Positions 14,160 to 22,944 of a DNA stretch of 64,000 nt are shown here, piece by piece. The stretch is from JBOGNO01 sp050747245 (GTDB taxonomy: Bacteria; Acidobacteriota; Terriglobia; Acidiferrales; UBA7541), in the NCBI GenBank assembly GCA_050747245.1, contig JBOGNO010000001.1, positions 124,001 through 188,000 of the forward strand. Direction: 5' to 3'. The notes under the pieces were generated by a model. It did no database searches. It had not been told where the DNA came from and saw only the letters and a list, made by a program, of their open reading frames with translations. The position numbers were made by a program, and so were the translations under genes. The first letter of the stretch is position 1, and each line of letters begins with the position of its first letter.

Positions 14160-15200
14160 CTACACCCCTGCCGTCGTAGGCATCTGCTGTTGCCGCGTGC
14201 CCTTACTCCTCAGTCGCACCAGTCTCCCCACATCCGCGAGCGCGACGATCATCACGCAGGCGAGCACCGCAAACGGAAACGACCTCGCCATATTCACATT
14301 GATTGCGTTGCAGATTTCTGCAGCCCGCGCCGCCGAAACGTTTGGAACCCTGATTTCCGCCAGTATGTGTACTCTGAAGAGCCAGCAGAATACGACCGAT
14401 CCCGCCACGTCACCTATCAACCGTATGCTGCCCCGCAGCCGCGTCCAGTACGGCCGGAATAGGTTTACCGCGGCGAGCGCTATGTTTCCGAGCGCCAGCA
14501 ACAAAAACGCCCAGAAGAAATACTGCCACACCGGTCCAAACACGATTCGTACACCGGAGTGCTCGAAAATCGTCTGCGACCACATCCCGTTCACCCACCA
14601 CCCAACGAAGACGACATTTACACCCAGTTCAACGATCGAGCTGGCGCGTGGAATCCGGTTCGGATCCCGCACTGGACGCAGTTTGCTCGGATCCCAATCC
14701 TCCAGAAGCTTGTTTTGGACTTGCATTCTTTCAAGCACGGCGAAGACAATCGTCACCACGCCAACCGCGATAAGCGCGGCGACCCAAAACGATTCCCACG
14801 TGCCCGCCAAACTGTCCCCAACTGAGTGCATCGAGCGAGAGACTGTGTCGTAGCTCATAAATCCGCGCCACGCCAGCAGCCACGGCACCAGGTGAAATAG
14901 AATCGCGATGGGCAGCAGGTAAAACAGGATCACGATTTTCAGCACAAATTTGTAGATCGGAAATAGCACCGGGCCGATCAACGACTGCTGTGGCAGAAAC
15001 TGGTTCGCCACCAGCATCGGCCGCCCGCGTTTCTTGAGCAGCTCGCCGATCTCCGCCTCGCTGAGCTTGCTCCCCAGCTTCTTCTCCCGTTCCTCGATTT
15101 GTGAGCGGATGTCCTCCGACAATTCCGCCACGATGTCGTCCTGCTTCGCCCGGGGCAGCCAGAATCTAACTGCCTGCAAGTAGCGTCCGAGAAGGTCCAT
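14160..15200 (-). CDS. HAAS-domain membrane protein, PadR partner
   Basis: A 346-residue protein. The first 65 residues form the HAAS-like helical domain seen beside PadR genes (YLQAVRFWLPRAKQDDIVAEL, DIRSQIEEREKKLGSKLSEAEI, LKKRGRPMLVANQFLP). About six membrane helices follow, near residues 78-110, 138-156, 192-210, 228-250, 265-285 and 310-330. It starts at ATG 15200 with GGAG upstream and overlaps the end of padR by 35 bases, so the two are co-expressed. The function is unknown; such pairs are thought to respond to envelope stress, with the HAAS protein as effector or sensor. Confidence 0.85.
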   Translation of the reverse strand: MDLLGRYLQAVRFWLPRAKQDDIVAELSEDIRSQIEEREKKLGSKLSEAEIGELLKKRGRPMLVANQFLPQQSLIGPVLFPIYKFVLKIVILFYLLPIAILFHLVPWLLAWRGFMSYDTVSRSMHSVGDSLAGTWESFWVAALIAVGVVTIVFAVLERMQVQNKLLEDWDPSKLRPVRDPNRIPRASSIVELGVNVVFVGWWVNGMWSQTIFEHSGVRIVFGPVWQYFFWAFLLLALGNIALAAVNLFRPYWTRLRGSIRLIGDVAGSVVFCWLFRVHILAEIRVPNVSAARAAEICNAINVNMARSFPFAVLACVMIVALADVGRLVRLRSKGTRQQQMPTTAGV

Positions 15201-15555
15201 GTGACGTCTCCTTCAAAATTTCATCGAGTGCTGCATCAATCCCCTGCCACTCCGCGAGCAGTTGTTTCAAAATTTGTTTTCCTTCCGCCGAGAGCCGGTA
15301 AAATCGTTTGTTGCGCTTTTCTTCTTCGCGCCATTCGCTCTCCAGGAGCCCCTGGCTCTCCAACCGCCGTAGCAACGGATAGAGCGTGCCCTCATCTATC
15401 TCCATGCCATGTTCCGCAAGCGCCTTCCGCAGCGTGTAGCCGTATTGCTCGCTGCGCAGCGCCGCCAGCACTGCCACGATCAGACATCCCCGCCGCAGTT
15501 CCAGGCGCAGGTTGTCGAACACCTCTGAATTCCCGCTTTGTTTATCTTGTGCCAT
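15166..15555 (-). CDS. PadR-family transcriptional regulator
   Basis: A 129-residue winged-helix regulator: LRRGCLIVAVLAALRSEQYGYTLRKALAE, then EGTLYPLLRRLESQGLLESEW and RNKRFYRLSAEGK, the standard PadR fold. The start is ATG 15555, preceded by AGGA; an upstream in-frame TTG at 15600 is the promoter -35 itself and is not a start. It probably represses itself and the overlapping HAAS gene through the palindrome in its promoter. Confidence 0.94.
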   Translation of the reverse strand: MAQDKQSGNSEVFDNLRLELRRGCLIVAVLAALRSEQYGYTLRKALAEHGMEIDEGTLYPLLRRLESQGLLESEWREEEKRNKRFYRLSAEGKQILKQLLAEWQGIDAALDEILKETSHGPSRTLLAGS

Positions 15556-15560
15556 GTCCT

Positions 15561-15600
15561 GTACGCCGTACACTGTATGGCATACAGTATAGGCTGTCAA
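15561..15600 (-). promoter_or_regulatory. padR promoter with overlapping palindromic operator
   Basis: On the minus strand TTGACA (15600-15595) is followed after 17 bases by TACAGT (15577-15572). A perfect 17-bp palindrome, ACTGTATGGCATACAGT (15572-15588), covers the -10 and part of the spacer. A second small palindrome, GTACGCCGTAC (15561-15571), abuts it. The arrangement is ideal for autorepression by PadR. Confidence 0.75.
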
Positions 15601-15678
15601 GTCTTTTTTTCAACTTTTTGAAGATTTCACGCTCCCCTCCCCTGACCGAAAGAAAACGCGGGACTAACATCTTTCTCA

Positions 15679-16121
15679 GTCCCGGTACTGTACTTTTTGA
15701 TTCATGTATGTTATAATTAAGCTCTTGAAATCGAGCAAGTTAGCAACGCGGGTGGCAAACAAGCCCTATCGTTTCTCAGCGCGGCAACAATTTCTAATCG
15801 AGACACACTCAGAAACAAGATGGAGCCTAAGTCATTGAAAACAAACGCTGGAGCCAGATCCTAATCGAGACACAAATGCCTTTTGAGATTTCCAATCTTC
15901 ACCACCTCCGCTGCGGATTCCCGGCGCGACCGGGGTCGCCCCGGGAACAGTCCTCCAATCTCCGTGGCTCCGTGATCTCCGTGGCCAATTCCCCGCATCC
16001 AAGTGACAAAAATCAATCGCTACGCCAAAATATTGATTCGATCTCTAAAACACTAATTTTCAGTGACTTCCAAAAAATCAATCGCCACAAAACAGTCGTT
16101 TTCAAATTGAGTACTGGAACC
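15679..16121 (+). repeat. Intergenic element A (related to element B at 46056)
   Basis: A 443-bp noncoding unit upstream of rimO. The left end is GTCCCGGTAC and the right end is GTACTGGAACC, an imperfect inverted pair. Inside are a promoter (15689-15717) and an 88-bp module at 15792-15880 that begins and ends with CTAATCGAGACACA. An AATCAATCG...ATTGATT inverted motif lies at 16011-16038, with a second AATCAATCG at 16076. Element B shows the same features in the same order. No credible protein-coding frame crosses it. Confidence 0.75.
15689..15717 (+). promoter_or_regulatory. Promoter inside element A
   Basis: TATAAT at 15712-15717 with a weak -35 TGTACT at 15689-15694, spacing 17. Element B has TTGACT-17-TATACT at the same distance from its left end. 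The promoter reads toward rimO. Confidence 0.6.
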
Positions 16122-16224
16122 TGCCCCCATAGGCTTTGCGATCTCCTCTCTCGCCGGCCGCCACGCGATCCCAATCTCCCGAGCGGCTCTATGCTAAGAT
16201 TCCAAGTTTGCCGCGAGCCGTTGA

Positions 16225-17697
16225 ATGAGCTCTGAAATGCTCAAAGTAGGATTCGTCAGCCTCGGTTGCCCCAAGAACCTCGTGGATAGCGAGGTGATGA
16301 TGGGCATCCTCGCCCGCGGCGGCTATGAAATCACGCCGCGCGCTGATGAAGCCGAAGTTCTCGTCGTCAACACCTGTTCCTTCATCGCCCCCGCGCAGAA
16401 GGAATCTATCGACTCCATTCTCGAAATGGCCGAGTACAAAAAATTCGGCCGCGCGAAGAAACTTATCGTCGCCGGCTGCCTCGTCGAACGCTACCGCGAA
16501 GAAATTTGCGCGCAAATCCCCGAAGTGGACGCCGTCATCGGCACAGGCGAAGTAGAAAAAATTCTCGCAGCGTGCACCGGATCGCTCGATGACGTGGACG
16601 CCGGTCCGCCCGAATTCCTCTATCACGACCTGACGCCGCGAATTCTCACCACGCCTCGCCACACCGCATACATAAAAATCAACGAGGGCTGCGACCATCC
16701 GTGCACGTTTTGCATCATTCCGCAGCTCCGCGGAAAATTCCGCTCCCGCCGTTTTGAATCCGTCGTGCGCGAAGCCACGAATCTTGCGCAAGCGGGCGTC
16801 CGCGAAATCACGCTCATCGGCCAGGACACCACTTACTACGGCGAAGATATCGGCCTTCGCGACGGCCTTCCGCATCTTCTCGAACGCCTCGCGCGAATCG
16901 AGGATCTCGCCTGGGTGCGGTTCCTCTATTGCTATCCCAATCGCGTCACCCCTCTGCTCCTCGAGACTTTGGCCGCGCATCCGCGCCTCGTGAAATATCT
17001 CGATATTCCCCTGCAGCACGCCAGCCGCAGCGTTCTCGCAAAAATGCAGCGCGGCTCGTACGCCGATGCGTTTCTCCGCATGCTTGAAAAAATCCGCCGC
17101 ACGATTCCCGAAGTTTCGCTGCGCACTTCCTTCATCGTCGGCTTTCCCGGTGAAACGGATGCGGATTTCCGCGCGCTCTGCGATTTTGTCCGCGCCGCGG
17201 AATTCGATTGGATGGGAGTCTTTTCTTATTCCGACGAAGCCACCGCGCGCAGCTTCGCGCTCGATAACAAAGTGGACGATGAAACAATCGCGCACCGCCG
17301 AGAAACGCTGATGGCCACGCAAAGAAAAATTTCCCGCCGTAAACTCCGCGCGCGCACCGGCCAGCGCTTCCTCGCCATGCTCGACGGCCCGTCGAAGGAA
17401 AATGATTTCATCTGGGAAGCGCGCCTCGAAGGCATGGCCCCCGAAATTGACGGAAAAATATTTATCACTGAATTCTCCGGCGTTTCGGAAACTTCCGAGC
17501 TTCCGCCCGCGGGAACCATGGCGCTCGTCGAAATCACCGAAGCGCAGGATTACGATTTGGTGGGCCGCGCCATCGAATGGCAGAACGCTCCGATAAGAAA
17601 TTTCGCCGCATTCGCGAAACCTGAAACTATCGCCGCGATGCGCGCTTCGCAAAAATTCTCAGGGCCCGCGTTGCCGGGGATTCTTGCTTCGCGTTAG
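16225..17697 (+). CDS. rimO: Ribosomal protein S12 methylthiotransferase RimO
   Basis: Radical-SAM enzyme that methylthiolates the conserved Asp of ribosomal protein S12. The N-terminal UPF0004 domain has its cluster cysteines at residues 15 (VSLGCPKNLVDSE), 51 (VVNTCSF) and 85 (VAGCLVERY). The radical-SAM CxxxCxxC is C156/C160/C163 in EGCDHPCTFC. YLDIPLQHAS and RTSFIVGFPGET are also typical, and the TRAM domain ends near LVGRAIEW. At 490 residues it is about 45 longer than E. coli RimO, with a C-terminal extension. It heads a plus-strand gene run and lies 104 bases after element A. Confidence 0.96.
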   Translation: MSSEMLKVGFVSLGCPKNLVDSEVMMGILARGGYEITPRADEAEVLVVNTCSFIAPAQKESIDSILEMAEYKKFGRAKKLIVAGCLVERYREEICAQIPEVDAVIGTGEVEKILAACTGSLDDVDAGPPEFLYHDLTPRILTTPRHTAYIKINEGCDHPCTFCIIPQLRGKFRSRRFESVVREATNLAQAGVREITLIGQDTTYYGEDIGLRDGLPHLLERLARIEDLAWVRFLYCYPNRVTPLLLETLAAHPRLVKYLDIPLQHASRSVLAKMQRGSYADAFLRMLEKIRRTIPEVSLRTSFIVGFPGETDADFRALCDFVRAAEFDWMGVFSYSDEATARSFALDNKVDDETIAHRRETLMATQRKISRRKLRARTGQRFLAMLDGPSKENDFIWEARLEGMAPEIDGKIFITEFSGVSETSELPPAGTMALVEITEAQDYDLVGRAIEWQNAPIRNFAAFAKPETIAAMRASQKFSGPALPGILASR

Positions 17698-17717
17698 CAT
17701 GGGGCGGAGGCCGCTCG

Positions 17718-17915
17718 ATGAATTGGCACTGTCCCATTTGCCGCAAGCCCACCAGCTCGGAAGCTTCTCCGGATTTCCCTTTTTGCAGCGAGCGCTGCCG
17801 CCTGCTCGACCTCGGCAACTGGGCCTCGGAGCGCTACGTCGTATCCGAGCCGGTTATCGACGAAGACGCTCCCGAAGAATCCTCCCCATCGCAACCGGAT
17901 GAAGAAAACCACTGA
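17718..17915 (+). CDS. yacG: DNA gyrase inhibitor / zinc protein YacG
   Basis: A 65-residue protein with the YacG zinc ligands: CPIC at residues 5-8 and FCSERCRLLDLGNW at residues 22-35. A short acidic tail follows. YacG binds the GyrB subunit and blocks gyrase in E. coli. It overlaps the next gene, pgpA, by 17 bases, so the two are translationally linked. Confidence 0.92.
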   Translation: MNWHCPICRKPTSSEASPDFPFCSERCRLLDLGNWASERYVVSEPVIDEDAPEESSPSQPDEENH

Positions 17916-18453
17916 CGCGCCTCCAACCGTTCCCGCTCGCAAGCCGTGGCTTGCGTACGCCGTCGCCACCGTCTTCGGCATCGGCTACATTCCCCTCGGC
18001 CCGGGCACCTGGGCTTCCGCCCTCGCTGTTCTTCTTCACTGGGGCATTGTCCGGGTAAGCCGCCACTCTCTCGACCTCTACTTCCACGGCACCTACTTCG
18101 TTGTGGCTCACTACTTATCGGCTTTGCTGCTCGTGGCGATTCTCTTGTCGGCACTCCTTGGTCTGTGGAGCGCTTCGCGCGTGGCGAAGCATTCCGGCAA
18201 TCGCGATCCTTCCTTCGTCGTCATGGATGAAGTCTCCGGGCAACTTCTTACGCTCTTCATCGGCGGAGCCGCTGCGAACTGGAAATATTTGCTGGCGGGC
18301 TTTATACTTTTTCGCGGCTTTGACATTTGGAAGCCTTTTCCGGTGCACCGGGCCGAATCGCTTCCCGGCGGCCTGGGAATCATGGCCGATGATTGGGTCG
18401 CGGCTGTTTACGCCGGGCTGATCCTCTTAGCCGCGCGGCATCTGGGATTTTAG
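17899..18453 (+). CDS. pgpA: Phosphatidylglycerophosphatase A
   Basis: Removes the phosphate from phosphatidylglycerophosphate in phospholipid synthesis. The family motifs GIGYIPLGPGTWASALA (residues 27-43), the DEVSGQLLTL stretch, and FDIWKPFPVHRAESLPGGLGIMADD are intact. Four membrane helices are predicted within 184 residues. It lies in a phospholipid-leaning run with plsY and gpsA farther downstream. Confidence 0.94.
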   Translation: MKKTTDAPPTVPARKPWLAYAVATVFGIGYIPLGPGTWASALAVLLHWGIVRVSRHSLDLYFHGTYFVVAHYLSALLLVAILLSALLGLWSASRVAKHSGNRDPSFVVMDEVSGQLLTLFIGGAAANWKYLLAGFILFRGFDIWKPFPVHRAESLPGGLGIMADDWVAAVYAGLILLAARHLGF

Positions 18454-18457
18454 AATC

Positions 18458-19495
18458 ATGGCAATTATTTCCTCCAAATCCGGCGGCGTTCCGCTCATCG
18501 AGAGCGTGCAACCTGGCGCAGCGCTACCGGGCGGCGAAATCGCCATTCATGGCAGCGGCTTTGGAGGCAACCGCATCCGTCCGCGCGTCCACTTCGGCGA
18601 ATCAGAGGGAAGCCTGGTAATCGCGTCGGAGAATTTCCTGATTGCGCGCGTGCCCGACGACGCCGCAGCAGCTTCCGTGCAGATCCAGCTCGGCGGCGCA
18701 AAAAGCCAGGCGTACCCTTTTGCGCTCGGTTCCGAGATTGCCGACAATCTTCACCCGGTTTCCAATCCCGCCGTGGACGCGGAAGGAAATGTCTACGTCA
18801 CCTACAGTGGGCAGCGCGGCCAGAAAGTTCCCGTCTCGCTTTACAAAGTGACGCCCTCGGGCGCGGTGAAGCCTTTTGTGACCGAACTGATGAATCCCAC
18901 GGGAATCGCGCTCGACCACGCGGGAAATTTATTTGTCACCTGCCGCAACGATGGAACCGTGCATCGCGTCACGCCGGAGGGCCGCTCCGCACGCTGGGTG
19001 GAGGGGATGGGCATCGCCACCGGCATCGCATTCGATAAAGATTCCAATCTCTACGTCGGCGATCGCAGCGGCACAATTTTCAAAATCAATTCCGATCGCC
19101 AGATTTTTGTTTTCGCCACACTGGAACCTTCCGTCGCCGCTTATCATCTGGCATTTAATTCCGCTGGAGATCTGTTCGTCACCGGCCCCACGCAATCGAG
19201 TTACGACCGCGTGTACCGCATCACGCCCGCGGGAGAGGTCAGCGACTTTTTCCGCGGGCTCGGCCGCCCGCAAGGGCTGGCGTTCGATGCCCGCGGGAAT
19301 CTGCACGTCGCCGCGTGCTTCGCGGGGCAGCGCGGGATCGTGCGCATCTCGCCGGCGGGCGAAGCGCTGCTTGCTGTGAGCGGAAGCAATATCGTGGGAC
19401 TCGCGCTGCTGCCCTCGCGCCGCGCCATGATCACCACGACGGGAGCTCTCTTTCGCCTCGACTGGGATGTCGAGGGCAAGCCTCTTTTCGGGTGA
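18458..19495 (+). CDS. IPT/TIG plus NHL-like beta-propeller protein
   Basis: A 345-residue protein without a signal peptide. Residues 12-85 form an IPT/TIG Ig-like domain (PLIESVQPGAALPGGEIAIHGSGFGG). Residues 100-340 carry NHL/SMP-30-like blades with recurring D-x-x-GN-x-(Y/F)V patterns: DAEGNVYVTYSG, DHAGNLFVTCRNDG, DKDSNLYVGDRSG, DARGNLHVAACF. It may bind a ligand or partner; no catalytic residues can be named. Its stop overlaps the cinA GTG start (GTGA). Confidence 0.8.
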   Translation: MAIISSKSGGVPLIESVQPGAALPGGEIAIHGSGFGGNRIRPRVHFGESEGSLVIASENFLIARVPDDAAAASVQIQLGGAKSQAYPFALGSEIADNLHPVSNPAVDAEGNVYVTYSGQRGQKVPVSLYKVTPSGAVKPFVTELMNPTGIALDHAGNLFVTCRNDGTVHRVTPEGRSARWVEGMGIATGIAFDKDSNLYVGDRSGTIFKINSDRQIFVFATLEPSVAAYHLAFNSAGDLFVTGPTQSSYDRVYRITPAGEVSDFFRGLGRPQGLAFDARGNLHVAACFAGQRGIVRISPAGEALLAVSGSNIVGLALLPSRRAMITTTGALFRLDWDVEGKPLFG

Positions 19496-20757
19496 GCGAA
19501 ATTGTGAAAGCGGAAATCATCGCCGCCGGCTCGGAAATGCTCACGCCGTTCCGCCAGGACACCAATTCTCTTTTTCTCACCGCCCAGCTGAATCGTTTGG
19601 GAATTCGCGTCATGCGTAAGGTAATCGTCGGCGACGATCGCGAAGAGCTGCGCGATGCATTTCGCGAATCCCTCGGCCGCGCCGACGTAGTGATTTCGAT
19701 CGGCGGATTGGGCCCCACGGAAGACGATTTGACGCGCGAAGTCGCCGCCGAACTTCTCGGCCGAAAATTGAAACGCAGCGACGCCATTCTGCACGGGATC
19801 GAGGAGCGCTTCCGCCGATTCGGGCGAACGATGCCGGAAATTAACGCGCGGCAGGCGATGGTTCCCGACGGCGCGGAGCCGCTCCAGAATCCGCGCGGCA
19901 CGGCTCCCGGTTTGTGGCTGGAATCCGAGGGAAGAATTGTGATCCTACTCCCGGGCCCGCCGCAGGAACTCGAGCCCATGTTCCAGAACGAAGTTTTCCG
20001 GCGGCTGGAGAAGCACGCTCCGAAACTCCGGCTGCACACTCGGGATTTGCGCATCGCCGGAATGCCGGAATCGGAAGTGGATCACCGCGTCGCTCCGATT
20101 TACAAGCAGTACCCACAAGCGGAGACCACCATCCTCGCCGCGGCAGGAGAAATTCAGCTTCATCCGCGCATCTGGTCGGAAGACCACGAAGCCGCCGAGC
20201 GGCTCTTGAACGAAATGGTGGAGCGAATTCACCTTGCGCTCGGCGATGCAGTTTTTTCCACTCACGGCGAATCGCTCGAAGACGTCGTGGGGAAAATCCT
20301 GATCGAAAATCGCGCGACACTCGCCGTGGCGGAAAGCTGTACCGGCGGAATGGTCTCCATGCGCCTCACCAACATTCCCGGAAGCTCATCTTACTTTTGC
20401 GGCGGCGCCGTGGTGTACAGCAACGAGCTGAAATCGCTCTGGGCGGACGTGCCTCCGGAGGTGATCGAAAAGCACGGCGCGGTTTCGGCTGAGGCCGCTC
20501 TGGCGCTTGCCGATGGAGTTCGCCGGCGCACGGGCGCAACTCTGGGCCTGGGCATCACCGGAGTCGCAGGCCCCGGCGGGGGATCGGCCGAGAAACCCGT
20601 GGGCCTTGTGCACAGCGCAATTGCCGACGAGAGTGGCGGAAAACAAAAAGCGTTTCGGTTTCCGGGCGACCGCGATCATATCCGCGTGCAAGCTTCGCAA
20701 GCCGCGCTGGACATGGTCCGGCGCTACTACGTTTACGCGGCGCGCGGAGTAGCGTAA
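19492..20757 (+). CDS. cinA: CinA: MoaB-like domain plus NMN deamidase
   Basis: A 421-residue protein with both CinA halves. The N-terminal competence/MoaB-like domain has AEIIAAGSEMLTPFRQDTNS and SIGGLGPTEDDLTREV. The C-terminal PncC-type nicotinamide-nucleotide amidase has AVAESCTGGMVSMRLTNIPGSS, GGAVVYSNELK and GITGVAGPGGG. Nicotinamide mononucleotide recycling and pyrophosphatase activity are known for the family. The start is GTG 19492 inside the previous stop; the length then matches typical CinA. Confidence 0.95.
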   Translation: MSEIVKAEIIAAGSEMLTPFRQDTNSLFLTAQLNRLGIRVMRKVIVGDDREELRDAFRESLGRADVVISIGGLGPTEDDLTREVAAELLGRKLKRSDAILHGIEERFRRFGRTMPEINARQAMVPDGAEPLQNPRGTAPGLWLESEGRIVILLPGPPQELEPMFQNEVFRRLEKHAPKLRLHTRDLRIAGMPESEVDHRVAPIYKQYPQAETTILAAAGEIQLHPRIWSEDHEAAERLLNEMVERIHLALGDAVFSTHGESLEDVVGKILIENRATLAVAESCTGGMVSMRLTNIPGSSSYFCGGAVVYSNELKSLWADVPPEVIEKHGAVSAEAALALADGVRRRTGATLGLGITGVAGPGGGSAEKPVGLVHSAIADESGGKQKAFRFPGDRDHIRVQASQAALDMVRRYYVYAARGVA

Positions 20758-20760
20758 GGA

Positions 20761-21321
20761 GTGCGGGTTTTTGTGGCCATCGAAGTTCCCGAAGACGCGC
20801 GGCGCGCCCTGGGAGACTTGCGCGCCAGACTCGCTCATCTGTGCGCGGGCGCGAGATTCGTCGAGCCCGGGGGGATGCACGTCACGCTGAAATTTATCGG
20901 CGAAGCCGCGGCGCCAGCCGTGGAAAAAATTAAAACGGTGCTCGGAGAAATTCATCTGGGGCAGGCGATCGAAATCCGGTTCGCAGGACTGGGATTTTTT
21001 CCGAACGACCGCCATCCGCGAGTTTTCTGGGCGGGAATTGATTCCTCGCCGCCTCTAGCGGAACTTGCCGCGGCCATCGAGCGCGCGCTCGCGCCGCTCG
21101 GCATTGCGCCGGAGGAGCGCGCGTTTCGCGCGCATCTCACGCTAGCGCGATTTAAATCCGAAAACGGACTCGCGCAGCTTCGCGGGGAAATTGCGCGTCT
21201 CGCCGTGCCGGAATTCGGCGCGACGCGCGCGAACACGTTTCATTTGATCGAAAGCAAATTGAAACCCGGCGGCGCGGTGTACACGACTCTGGCATCGTTT
21301 CGTTTCGCGGAGGCCGCTTGA
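20761..21321 (+). CDS. thpR: RNA 2',3'-cyclic phosphodiesterase (2H family)
   Basis: A 186-residue 2H phosphoesterase. The two catalytic HxTx motifs are HVTLKF (about residues 40-45) and HLTLARF (about 126-132). It opens cyclic phosphates at RNA ends and was first known as a 2'-5' ligase. The start is GTG at 20761, four bases after the cinA stop. cinA-thpR adjacency is common. Confidence 0.93.
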   Translation: MRVFVAIEVPEDARRALGDLRARLAHLCAGARFVEPGGMHVTLKFIGEAAAPAVEKIKTVLGEIHLGQAIEIRFAGLGFFPNDRHPRVFWAGIDSSPPLAELAAAIERALAPLGIAPEERAFRAHLTLARFKSENGLAQLRGEIARLAVPEFGATRANTFHLIESKLKPGGAVYTTLASFRFAEAA

Positions 21322-21929
21322 ATTCGCGCTGGCTGATTCCACTAGCGGCGTATTTTTTGGGCTCGATTCCCTTCGGTTTGCTGCTGGTGAAAATATTTCA
21401 CGGGCGTGACGTGCGCGCCGCGGGGAGCGGAAACATCGGCGCGGCCAACGTCACACGCACGGCTGGAAAAATCGCGGGCCTCGTCACGCTTGTTCTCGAT
21501 GCGGGAAAGGGCACTCTCGCCGTATGGCTCGCGGCGCGCTGGACGCAGGGAAACATTCGCTGGATGATGGCCGCAGCGGCGCTGGCCGTCGTCGGGCACA
21601 TGTTCCCCATCTGGCTGCGCTTCCGCGGAGGCAAAGGGGTGGCTACCGGCCTCGGCGTTTTCATTCCCATCTGCGGGCAGGCAGTGGCCGTGGCGCTGGT
21701 GATTTGGATCGCGGTGGTGATTTTCTGGCGATACGCTTCGCTCGGCTCCATGGCAGCAGCGGCCGCGATGCCCCTGGTTGTGTACGTGCTTTACGCGCCG
21801 CGGCACGCGCCGCCCACGGTGGTCTGGCTCACGACGGTTTTTATTTCCGCACTGATTCTCTGGCGGCACCGCACGAATCTAGAACGCCTGTTGTCCGGCT
21901 CGGAACCGCGGCTGAAATTGGGCCGCTAA
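21318..21929 (+). CDS. plsY: Acyl-phosphate:glycerol-3-phosphate acyltransferase PlsY
   Basis: First acylation of glycerol-3-phosphate using acyl phosphate. The membrane motifs are intact: YFLGSIPFGLL, AGSGNIGAANVTRTAGK (first conserved loop), LVLDAGKGTLAVW, and FRGGKGVATGLG (third loop). 203 residues with about five helices. The start is TTG 21318 overlapping the thpR stop (TTGA). It is followed directly by gpsA, which supplies its substrate. Confidence 0.95.
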   Translation: MNSRWLIPLAAYFLGSIPFGLLLVKIFHGRDVRAAGSGNIGAANVTRTAGKIAGLVTLVLDAGKGTLAVWLAARWTQGNIRWMMAAAALAVVGHMFPIWLRFRGGKGVATGLGVFIPICGQAVAVALVIWIAVVIFWRYASLGSMAAAAAMPLVVYVLYAPRHAPPTVVWLTTVFISALILWRHRTNLERLLSGSEPRLKLGR

Positions 21930-21936
21930 CGGTGCG

Positions 21937-22941
21937 ATGAAAAAGATCGCAATTATCGGAGCGGGAAGCTGGGGGACGGCGCTCTCGATTGTTCTCCAGC
22001 GAAGCCGCGCGTCACACCGCATTTCGCTCTGGGCGTTTGAACGCGAAGTGGTCGCTTCGATTCGCGCGCGCCGCATCAATGAAATGTTCCTTCCCGGTCT
22101 CGAAGTTCCGCGCGAAATCGAAATCACCGGCGAACTCGCCGAAGCCCTCGCCGGCGCGGACGTCGTTCTTGGCGTGATGCCCTCTTCGCACGGCCGGAGG
22201 CTATACACCACGATGCTGCCTTGGCTTTCGCCGCAGATGACCATCGTCAGCGCCACCAAGGGACTCGAACCGGAAAGCCTGCTGCGCATGACCGAAGTGA
22301 TCGCGCAGGTGGTAGCGCGGAAATTTTCTCCGCGCATCGCAGCAATTTCCGGGCCGTCATTCGCTCGCGAAGCGGCGCGCGGAGATCCCACCGCCGTGGT
22401 GATCGCCTCCGAAGACCTCGAGGTGGCACAGGAAATTCAGCACGAATTTTCCGGGCCGACGTTTCGGCTCTATTCGCACACCGATGTCGTGGGAGTAGAG
22501 CTGGGCGGCGCGGTAAAGAACGTAATCGCAATCGCCGCAGGAGTTGTCGAAGGCCTGGGCTTCGGCCACAACACGGCAGCGGCGTTGATCACGCGCGGAT
22601 TGGCGGAGATGGCGCGCCTCGGAGCGGCGATGGGAGCGCGTCCGGAAACCATGGCGGGCCTGGCGGGAATGGGCGACCTGGTGCTCACTTGCAAGGGCGA
22701 TCTGAGCCGCAACCGCTCCGTGGGTATCGAGCTCGGCCGCGGGCGCAAAATCGATGAAATTCTCGGCGGGATGAAAATGGTTGCCGAAGGAGTGGGCACC
22801 ACGGCCGCAACACGCGCGCTCGCGCGGCGGCTGGGGATCGAAATGCCCATCACCGAGCAGATGTACGCGGTGCTCTACGAGGGGCGCGCGCCCCGCGAGG
22901 CCATCCGCGAGCTGATGGAGCGCCGCCTGAAGCAGGAATAA
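21937..22941 (+). CDS. gpsA: Glycerol-3-phosphate dehydrogenase [NAD(P)+]
   Basis: Reduces dihydroxyacetone phosphate to glycerol-3-phosphate for phospholipid synthesis. The Rossmann motif IIGAGSWGTALS is at residues 6-17. SATKGLE, SGPSFAREAARG, the catalytic Lys in LGGAVKNVIAIAAG, and GLAGMGDLVLTCKGDLSRNR are all family signatures. 334 residues. It closes the plus-strand run and converges with the TPR gene, with only three bases between. Confidence 0.96.
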   Translation: MKKIAIIGAGSWGTALSIVLQRSRASHRISLWAFEREVVASIRARRINEMFLPGLEVPREIEITGELAEALAGADVVLGVMPSSHGRRLYTTMLPWLSPQMTIVSATKGLEPESLLRMTEVIAQVVARKFSPRIAAISGPSFAREAARGDPTAVVIASEDLEVAQEIQHEFSGPTFRLYSHTDVVGVELGGAVKNVIAIAAGVVEGLGFGHNTAAALITRGLAEMARLGAAMGARPETMAGLAGMGDLVLTCKGDLSRNRSVGIELGRGRKIDEILGGMKMVAEGVGTTAATRALARRLGIEMPITEQMYAVLYEGRAPREAIRELMERRLKQE

Positions 22942-22944
22942 CGG

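Noticed and set aside
16189..17652. A 487-codon minus-strand frame opposite rimO
   Set aside because: Pure antisense of rimO; no ribosome-binding site and no motif.
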